Shown here one piece after another: positions 56,623-64,000 of a DNA stretch of 64,000 nucleotides; the stretch's first letter is position 1; every line of letters starts with the position of its first letter. Source of the DNA: Pyrus communis (lineage: Eukaryota; Streptophyta; Magnoliopsida; Rosales; Rosaceae); assembly GCF_963583255.1 (NCBI RefSeq), contig NC_084805.1, positions 6,688,827-6,752,826 of the forward strand. The letters run 5' to 3'. The notes beneath the pieces were generated by a model. That model ran no database searches. It saw only the letters and a list, made by a program, of their open reading frames with translations, and was not told the origin of the DNA. Both the position numbers and the translations under genes were made by a program.

Positions 56623-57240
56623 ATGGCCAACCCATCTAACCTTTGCTTAGATTTAAGTCTCAGCAGCGATCCGGTTGCGCCCCGTCAAGGTAATGTATGG
56701 CGCCCTTCTTTTTTATCTTTTAATGGCCCTCTTACAGGTGAAGACTCCATGATGACGGATGCAACAACAGCTACGATAGTAGCTAGGAACCTCCTCACTC
56801 CTAAAGATAGTAGGCTGCTTTCAGGACGGTCCGATGAGTTGGCCGTTCAAGGGTCCCTCGCTCTCAGTGTTCAATGTGCGGGCTCTGTGTCCAACATGGG
56901 CCAACGCCTACTTGCTCGTTCCTGTCAGGTTGAATCATTGATGGCAGAGGTGGAAAGTCTTAAGCAAGAGATCAAGCAGCTTAAGTACGAGAATAGAAGT
57001 TTGCACGTGCTTGCAAATAACTATTCGACGGGCATGAAGAGGAAGCTTGATGAGCTGCAAGAATCTGAAGGTCGAATTCAAAGTGACCGTCAAAGACTTG
57101 CGGCTTTCTTCCAGAGGCACATTTTTCCTGGGTCATCTAGCGTTCCACCAAGTATCGAGGCCTCGAATGATCTATCTTCGATGCCTCCTACTTCTAGAGT
57201 TGTGCCACGTAGTGGGGCTTCACGTAAACAACCTATGTGA
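56623..57240 (+). CDS. Coiled-coil protein encoded antisense inside the Gypsy-like element
   Basis: An intact 205-codon ORF running opposite to gag. The N-terminus is Ser/Leu-rich (MANPSNLCLDLSLSSDPV), followed by a conserved-looking central part (NLLTPKDSRLLSGRSDEL, SLALSVQCAGSVSNMGQR). A heptad coiled coil spans about 100-165 (VESLMAEVESLKQEIKQLKY, MKRKLDELQESEGRIQSDRQ) and the tail is Pro/Ser-rich. It has no gag, zinc knuckle, protease or polymerase motif. I recall similar hypothetical proteins in apple-family annotations but cannot verify this here. It sits where pol should be, has a TATA-like box upstream and a sensible ATG context (AAAATGGCC). A role in helping the element, or simple capture of a host gene, are both possible. 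Confidence 0.7.
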   Translation: MANPSNLCLDLSLSSDPVAPRQGNVWRPSFLSFNGPLTGEDSMMTDATTATIVARNLLTPKDSRLLSGRSDELAVQGSLALSVQCAGSVSNMGQRLLARSCQVESLMAEVESLKQEIKQLKYENRSLHVLANNYSTGMKRKLDELQESEGRIQSDRQRLAAFFQRHIFPGSSSVPPSIEASNDLSSMPPTSRVVPRSGASRKQPM

Positions 57241-57259
57241 AGGCTCCATCTTTCTCCAT

Positions 57260-57290
<31 letters not shown>

Positions 57291-58550
57291 TTAGCCCACG
57301 GCATGAAATTTATCTTTGAATGGGAGGTGATACTTGAGATGATCCGTTAATGGTTTAAATTCTAGAGTGGATGCCTCAATCATTAACAACATATTAGTAT
57401 AAAAGAAAATTGAAATTCGGGGAGGCGGCTTACCTGTGTGCTCCGACATGAACTCAAGGATAAACACATCTTCTTTGAACATTTCAGGAACTTTTCCCTT
57501 GGACAGATTATGTGTGAGGATTGTTCCTTGTCCTGTGTCATAAAATTCAACTTCTTTGGGGTTGTTTATCTCAAGAACGTCCTCTTTGATGAATTCATGA
57601 TATTCCATACTTTGCACCTTTGGAAGGGCTTCCAAGATGTCTTTTTCACTTTCTTCTTCCTTGGAATTCATGAACCTGCAAGGAATAGGGATATTTGTTG
57701 GAACGGGGTTAGAAATAATGAAATTTGGAACAACCTTACCTGAATTAGATGGCGTAGGAGCAATAGATGCCTCCGGCAAAGGTGTTTCCACCCTTGCCAT
57801 GGGTTGGGTGTATTCCTCTTCGTCAAGTTGCAATCTTTCATCTTCCTTGTGATTTGATTTTGATGGTTGAGGGTCCGTTCCAACCTCCTTGCCACTCCTC
57901 AAGATGATTTCCTTGGCAGTTTCAAATCCTCCCTTCGGATTTGCAATGGTTGAACTAGGGAGTTCGCCTTGGTCTCGAAATTGTCCTACGAACTCCGCGA
58001 TCTGCCCAATTTGCTTTTCCAAGTGGTCCAACCTTTTGTCTTGATTTTGCCTCTCTTTGTTTTGAGTTTGGACTCCCTGCGTCAAAGTAGTAAGTAATTG
58101 AAAAATCGTATCATTATCATTTGAATTACCTACATTACTTTGGGCAGGTTGTGGTGGCTGCATAGGCGTTGAATAGAACTCCTCATATGGCTGCCAATAT
58201 CCTTCTTGTTGAGCCTCATTGTCTTGATTTTGTGAGCCCTGCACCAAACAAATTAATTCATTAAGCTTTTGATTATAATCTATTGACGAACTTGAGTTTG
58301 GTTGGGCATATTGAATATGAGGTTGTGTGGGGTGCATAGGTCTTGAATAGAACTCCTTATATGGCTGCCAATATCCTTCTTGTTGAACATTTTGAGGTTC
58401 CCACCACATAGAGTTTGAATGATCACTCTAATCTGATTTGTAAGTATTGGAAAACACGTTATTCCTTGATTGAAGATCAAATATATCAACGCTTTGCATT
58501 TGGGACCTTTCCATGAGCTGTGACAAAAGAGAAGCATTATCAAGTGCCAT
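57291..58550 (-). pseudogene. gag-like remnant of the second Gypsy-like element
   Basis: The start near 58550 (MALDNASLLSQLMERSQMQS) is followed by a stop near 58430, after which 372 codons are open (57291-58409). The protein has two copies of QQEGYWQPY-EFYS, a charged helix (RLDHLEKQIGQIAEFVGQFR) and the family motif ILRSGKEV. It ends after LEFKPLTDHLKY, a motif that normally lies between protease and reverse transcriptase. The usual capsid domain and retropepsin motif are missing, so the frame is a fused deletion product. It stops next to a 27-nt T-run (57266-57291). Confidence 0.7.
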
Positions 58551-58658
58551 GTTGTGCTTCTATAGTACTTGAATTCAACAAACAAAACACAAATAAAAAA
58601 CTAAAACTAAAATACATAACAGAAACGAACAATCCAAGGGATTAGCAAATTTGCTAAT

Positions 58659-58675
58659 CCCCGGCAACGGCGCCA
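58659..58675 (-). promoter_or_regulatory. Primer-binding site TGGCGCCGTTGCCGGGG
   Basis: It lies a few bases inside the 5' LTR end and matches the primer site shared by many plant Gypsy elements of the Tat/Athila kind. Confidence 0.8.
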
Positions 58676-58680
58676 AAATT

Positions 58681-60277
58681 TGATGCGAGAATTATACGCA
58701 CACAAATTAAACCCTCTTTTTGACAATTGTAGTATAAGTATAAGTAGGGATCGTTCTGGACCGGGGATTAGGAGGGATTGTTAATCACTTGGATTTGACT
58801 CAAAAACATAAAAACACAATATAAAACACTATCCTAGACTCAAAGAATGCAAAACTAAACTTTAAAACACTAAGACAAACCAAAAGACTCAAAACAAGTT
58901 CAAAATACTCAAAACTGCCTAAAAACACTAACTAGGCAGTTTCTGACCTTAAACCCAATTTTGGACGAATTTAATATTATGGCTTGATTCAAAACACTTT
59001 AAAACATAAACTAAACAAATTCTAAGCACTAAAGAACAAGAAAGTAAAGGGGGTTTTGATTTGACGAAACTTGAAATAACAAAACAAGTTAATAAACTTA
59101 GCAGATTGTAAAACGAATTTGGATTTAATGAATGGAATGAAGGCTAGCTAAGGAGTTCATCTCCATACATGTTATACTTGCATATAAAACGATTCCCAAT
59201 TGCTTTTCAATAAACCATGAATTCTCAACGCCCCAGATTAACCATGAACTGCACTAATTAACCCTCAGATTTTCCTAACGTTATTGAATTGGATGATTGC
59301 ATACGACAACCCAAAGCATTCCCCACAAGTTCCCTATATGAACTGCATAATAGAGATACAAGCAAGAATCATTAAGTTCTTTGAAAACCATAAGCATTGA
59401 CGAAGCACTCGTTACTATGAACTGCATGAAACTTATGCCAAGAATTTACTTAACGCGATTGAGATCATCAACCTTTACCACTTGTGAATATAAGTTCATA
59501 ACTATTAGGTGAAACTCACTTATATTCTAGCGTCATATTCATGCATGAAAATTAAGCGTGCACTCTCAATAAACATACATAAATAAGTTATTAATCAAAC
59601 AATTAAACAAATTGAATTCACAACTTATGAAACGCAATTAGAAGTAATCAAATCATATGGCAAGCATAAACATATATTTCGAATCCCCCCCTAGCCAAGG
59701 GGGGTTTTAGTTCCTCATACGTACAAAACAAAGAGAATTGAAATTAAACATTGAATTCAAAGGAAAAGAAACACCTAAACATTCCAACAACTCAAACTTG
59801 AATTGTATGAACGTTTAGGCCCGCTTCTCTTCCTCTTTGTTGTAGCACAAGGTCTAAGGTGAGTTTTGGGGATTATGGATGATGTAGAATGGAGTGGGGT
59901 GGTAGGATAGTGTTTTAGATGGAATAGGATGCACGGCAATGATGGTGTTTGGTGCTGGAAATGAATGTGTTTGCATGTGAATTAAAGCTAGGGTGAATGA
60001 TAATGAATGCATGTGGATTAAAGAGGGAATATGGTGTGTGGTTGGCACAGCATAAGGGGATTGTCTCCTTTGGTCTTCAATTTCGTCCATCTACTTGGCT
60101 TTAAGCATATGCAATCCATTTAATGCCCCAAACTACTCCAAAATGCACTTTCTTGCTCCTTTAGCCCTTTGGACCTACAAACACACGAAAATAGCTTAAA
60201 GTACTAAAATTACTAAGTACTAGCAACATAAATGCAAGAAAACAAGCAAACTAAGGCGCATAAATATGCTCCTATCA
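58681..60277 (-). repeat. 5' LTR of the second Gypsy-like element
   Basis: About 1.6 kb from TGATGCGAG to CTCCTATCA, so both ends are TG...CA. The right 357 bp match 53109-53465 with only a few differences. Confidence 0.7.
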
Positions 60278-60620
60278 ATAAAGGCAACAGAAAGATGTCA
60301 ATTTGAATATCAGAATGATAAAACTCTAAGATGGAAGAACTAAAAAATCAGCATTAACTGAAGCATGCAAGTACACAATGGCTAGTAAAAACCATGGTTC
60401 ACAGTTCACACAAACAAAGATTCCAACTTTGGCCATTGAACGAGAGTTTGAAATGCTTCAAAGTGAAGAAAACAGATTTTCTTATTATATGTTCCACTTG
60501 AACTTGGATTCAATTGTGTCCATTAACCGCAACCACCAGCGGGCCCCTGACACCCTCTTTTTTCTTCTTTAACCACCTCTTATGATATGCATTAACAACC
60601 AGCATTCTCGGGCAATCATA
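60278..60620. other. Intergenic region
   Basis: No gene or terminus visible. Confidence 0.4.
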
Positions 60621-60958
60621 GGGTTGGTTTGGTATTGCTGTGCTTTAAAAAAAAACTGATTCTGCTGTGCTGTGAGAATAAACGGCTGTGAAATAAAGCA
60701 GCAAAGTGTTTGGTAAACTTTTTTGTAAAAGTGCTTTTGAAAAAAAAAACAGTATTATAGTGTTTGGTAAACTTTTATGTAAAACAGATGTGAAAAAAAA
60801 TCGATTTTTCAAAGCTGGGTTTTGCAGCTTCTTGTTTTTGGCTTTTTTTCACCCAAAACTGTGAAAAAAAGCTGAAGCTGAATGTTTACCAAACACAAAA
60901 ATAGCTCCCAACTTTTTTTTATACCAGCTTTTTTTCAGAATCACCTCAGTACCAAACC
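60621..60958. mobile_element. Tourist-like MITE
   Basis: The left end GGGTTGGTTTGGTATTG and right end CAGTACCAAACC are inverted, and inner blocks (GTTTGGTAAAC, AGCTGAAGCTG, CAGCTTTTTTTCA) also fold back. ATA flanks both sides (60618-60620, 60959-60961), a possible 3-bp duplication as in PIF/Harbinger elements. About 338 bp, non-coding. Confidence 0.7.
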
Positions 60959-60961
60959 ATA

Positions 60962-61810
60962 GTCTCTTCGGAACTGATAAAATCAAGTACCCACCTTTGG
61001 TTTCATGATGCAGTAAACAAAAAACCTGACTGCTAAAGAATTTATGAACCTCACTCACTTTTCCCCTAATTTCCAGTACTACAAATGAACAACTTATTAA
61101 GTTACCATCACAAAACAAAACTACACAGGCCATATTAATCACCAAAATTTCTAATTCCAATTTGATTACTTTTTGATTTCTCATCAACCAAACTAAGCAA
61201 AAATGTTGAAATCACAAACAAGCACTCAATTTCCCAAAATAAAACCACATTTCTGATCTAAATTCCAATTTTCATGGCCAATGTCAATCCTAAAACACAA
61301 ATAACCATTTTCAATTTCATTTCTTTCAAAAATGAGAAGAAAAAAAAAAACTAAATAAATCAATTAACAAAACCAGCAATAAAAACGTTGGTGAGAAGAA
61401 CATGCTCAGAGGGTAGAAACACTAAAATTTCTAATACTATCGTTCAGCCATTACATATCTTCTACCTCCATATCAGTTCCAAGTTCTAAATTTCACAAAC
61501 CCTAATCTAGATTTCACAAACCTATATTTCAAACCCTAAATTAATTCCAAAATTTACCTGATTTGGGGGAGAATTGGTGCACAGTGCACTGGAATCTAGA
61601 TGAAGAAGTCAAAGGAAAGAGATCAGAGAGGTGAGCGGTGCCGACGGTCGTGGCTCTACCTCTGTGCCGTGAACGAAGGCTCCTCCAGTGAGGGTCTGAG
61701 GGATGAGAAGTCGAGAGAAAGAGACCAGAGAGGTGAGTCACATGTGTGATATGGGTATGGTCGGATTCTGAGGTGAAGTTGTCTAAGGTGAGGTCAAAGA
61801 GGGTGGTGAG
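60962..61810. other. Intergenic region
   Basis: No supported gene. The - strand frame 61541-61864 has no recognisable motif. Confidence 0.4.
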
Positions 61811-61814
61811 GTTA

Positions 61815-64000
61815 GGCCTGACAATTCCTAGCACGACCCGATAACCCGACACGAAGCGACACAAAATTAACAGGTGATTGGGTTGACATGATAACGAATC
61901 GGGTTATTATCGGGTAACCCAATAAGCACCTGTTAAGATAACAGGATAGTTCGGGTATACACATTGATAACACGATACACGATAAGCAAAATATTAATTT
62001 TATAATTTTATAACCCTAAAAAAATACTATAATAATTATATATATTAATTTAACAATTTTATACCTCTAAAAACTATAATAATTATATATATATATATAT
62101 ATATATTAAATTAACTATTAAAAATTGGTGACCATTGGATCGACTTAAATATACATACCATTCAATTTCTTAAGTGTTATACGTACAAAATAAATAAATT
62201 TAAATTTACTTAATAAATATATATATATACACACACACTATTGAACTTGATGGGATACGAATTCTACGAAACTAATTTCAACGATCCAACTGTCAAATTT
62301 GTTTGTATATGCTTCGAGATCATATCAGCAAAAACTCGCAAAAAAAAAAAAAAAAAAAAAAAAATATTCAAAGATCAAGTAACGGGACAAAACTGTTCGA
62401 CAATTATTAACAAAAAAATCACGAATTAACGTTTTTTTAACTCCGATTTTGATGATTTTTTACAGCTACACTCTTTGACCCTATATGAATACAATGAATG
62501 AACTCAATCTTCAATTTAAAATACTTACACTAGTGGATACTACAAAATCTTATGTTATACTTAATAAAAGTATGAATAAACTCTTAAGTGTTAGCGAATC
62601 TATTGTTTTGATGGGATACGCATTCTACGAAACTAGTTTCAACGATCTAACCGTCAAACATGTTTGTATATACTTCGAAATTGCATACACCAAAAATTGC
62701 CAAAAATAAACATTCAGAGATCAAGTAACGAGACAAAATTTTTCGACAGTTATCAACAAAAAATCATGATTTAACGGTTATTTTAACTCCGATTTTGATG
62801 ATTTTTTACAGCTACACTCCTTGACCCTATATGAATACAATGAATGAATTCAATCTTCAATTTAAAATATTTACACCAGTGGATACCATAAAATCTTATG
62901 TTATACTTAATGAAAGTATAAATAAACTCTAAGTGTTAGTGAATCTATTGTTTTGATGGGATACGCATTCTACGAAACTAATTTCAACGATTCAACCGTC
63001 AAACTTGTTTGTATATGCTTCAAGATAGCATACGCCAAAAATCACAAAAAACAAACATTCAGAGATCAAGTAACAAGACAAAACTTTTCGACGGTTATCA
63101 ACGAAAAATCACTATTTAACGGTTATTTTAACTCCGATTTTGATGATTTTTTACAGTTACACTTCTTGGCCCTATATGAATACAATGAATGAATTCAATC
63201 TTCAATTTAAAACATTTACACTAGTGGATACCATAAAATATTATGTTATACTTAATAAAAGTATAAATAAACTCTAAGTGTTAGTGAATCTATCGTTTTG
63301 ATGGGATACGCATTCTATGAAACTAATTTCAACGATCCAACCGTCAAACTTGTTTTTATATGCTTCGAAATTGCATACGCAAAAAATCGCAAAAAATATC
63401 AAGTAACGGGACAAAACTTTTCGAAACGAAAAATTACGATTTAACGGTTATTTTAACTTCGATTTTGATGATTTTTTTACAGCTACACTCCTTGACCCTA
63501 TATGAATACAATGAATGAATTCGATCTTCAATTTAAAATATTTACACTAGTGGATACCATAAAATCTTATGTCATGATGATCGATGAAAATTGAGGATTT
63601 TGTAAAAGGAATAACATGCAAGCTTTGAGTTCCATTGACAAGGTTTAAACTTTTGAGAAAAGCTTCACAACCTTGAAAGCAAAAATTGTTTCATTTTGCA
63701 TATCCTTGCACACTTAATATTTTGTAATAGACTAGTAGTGTATGAATGTTTGTTTATTAGGCTCTTATTTTCGAATGTAGATGTAGTACTTAAACGACAA
63801 ATGTGTTTTAATGTTTTGAAGTAATATTTATGTGGCAATGCGTGGTACATGCAAATTTAAGAAAAAGTATATATTTTTCTTAACGGGTCATAATAGGTCG
63901 GGTCACTTTACCTTTTCTTAACGGGTCATAATGGATCGGGTCACTTTACCCGTTGGGTAAAGTGACCCAACTTGTTAAGAACCTGTTAAGAACCCGTTAA
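61815..64000. mobile_element. Possible large non-autonomous element with CGGGT-rich ends
   Basis: A block of repeated CCCGA/CGGGT motifs at 61818-61980 (CACGACCCGATAACCCGACA) and a similar block in the other sense at 63884-64000 (AACGGGTCATAATAGGTCGG) bracket the 345-bp array. They look like the two ends of one element, the right end running out of the window. The class is unknown. Confidence 0.35.
62249..63571 (+). repeat. Tandem array, 345-bp unit, about 3.8 copies
   Basis: Units begin GATGGGATACG-ATTCTA at 62249, 62610, 62955 and 63300. Unit 1 is longer owing to a poly-A run (62339-62363). Each carries TCAACGAT-CAACCGTCAAA, GATCAAGTAACGGGACAAAA and TTAACTCCGATTTTGATGAT. Unit similarity by eye is about 90%. 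Units 1-3 keep an open frame of 60-80 codons, but unit 4 has a deletion. Confidence 0.9.

Larger units (their letters stand above)
53105..60277 (-). mobile_element. Gypsy-like LTR element lacking most of pol, carrying an antisense ORF
   Basis: The 5' LTR (58681-60277, - strand start TGATAGGAGCATATTT and end TCTCGCATCA) is followed by the primer site TGGCGCCGTTGCCGGGG. A gag-like ORF lies at 57291-58550, and at the far end is the polypurine tract AAGTGTGGGGGAATT next to a 360-bp LTR piece (53105-53465) nearly identical to the right end of the 5' LTR. Protease, reverse transcriptase and integrase are not found. Their place is taken by a 205-codon ORF on the opposite strand and repeat-rich sequence. 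The element is thus non-autonomous. The 3' LTR is cut short at 53105. Near identity of the LTR pieces suggests fairly recent activity. Confidence 0.75.

Noticed and set aside
62249..63571. Protein-coding tandem gene family
   Set aside because: Frames are short, differ in length between units, and lie in AT-rich satellite-like sequence.
1..64000. tRNA, microRNA or ribosomal RNA genes
   Set aside because: No cloverleaf with matching arms or conserved tRNA boxes was noticed apart from SINE and Cassandra sequences; a systematic tRNA scan would be needed to exclude them.

Overview
The window is nuclear DNA of a flowering plant. Repeat families and codon style suggest a woody Rosaceae such as apple or pear; that assignment rests on recalled family resemblance, not on a search. 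It is AT-rich and mostly transposon-derived. Two spliced host genes, both on the + strand, are recognisable: an atypical leucine-rich-repeat receptor-like kinase (33254-38545, 4 exons) and a neprosin-domain (DUF239) secreted protein (43316-49034, 7 inferred exons). There is also a broken mitochondrial ribosomal protein L27 gene on the - strand (51583-52021).

Left part (1-22100). A dispersed 2.2 kb unit occurs twice in direct orientation. Copy B (19871-22075) is uninterrupted. Copy A (391-13137) is split by a small non-autonomous Copia-like LTR element (1221-2521) and by a 9.2 kb decayed Ty3/Gypsy element of Tat type (3049-12261, - strand). That element carries a coiled-coil ORF antisense to pol. 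Between the copies lies a CACTA (En/Spm) element (about 13140-19870, - strand) with transposase_21/DUF4218 remains, a second degenerate gene and many hairpin subterminal repeats. Its right terminus is exact and its left end is lost.

Middle (22100-33250). This is intergenic sequence with a Mutator-type MITE with 9-bp target duplication, a complete Cassandra TRIM whose LTRs carry a 5S rRNA-like sequence, a tandem array of SINE-tail units, LTR fragments and microsatellites.

Gene part (33254-49034). The kinase keeps the ATP-anchoring lysine but lacks DFG, and it has a 23-nt microexon. The neprosin gene has a CACTA terminus in intron 1, a CACTA-type MITE in intron 3, and no visible AG at the expected exon-2 acceptor. 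A fragment of its last exon lies upstream at about 41340.

Right part (49035-64000). It holds hAT-type foldback elements sharing one 8-bp target duplication three times, the L27 pseudogene, and a second Gypsy-like element (53105-60277, - strand). That element's LTR is 1.6 kb and begins beside a classical TGGCGCCGTTGCC primer site. Most of its pol is absent, and the space holds an intact 205-codon coiled-coil ORF on the opposite strand with its own TATA-like box. A Tourist-like MITE and a 345-bp tandem repeat array follow.

The best candidate for something unusual is the recurrence of antisense coiled-coil ORFs inside LTR retrotransposons, once as a decayed copy with a poly(A) signal and once intact with promoter-like sequence. 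Apart from the kinase and neprosin genes, nothing here looks like a cooperating gene set.
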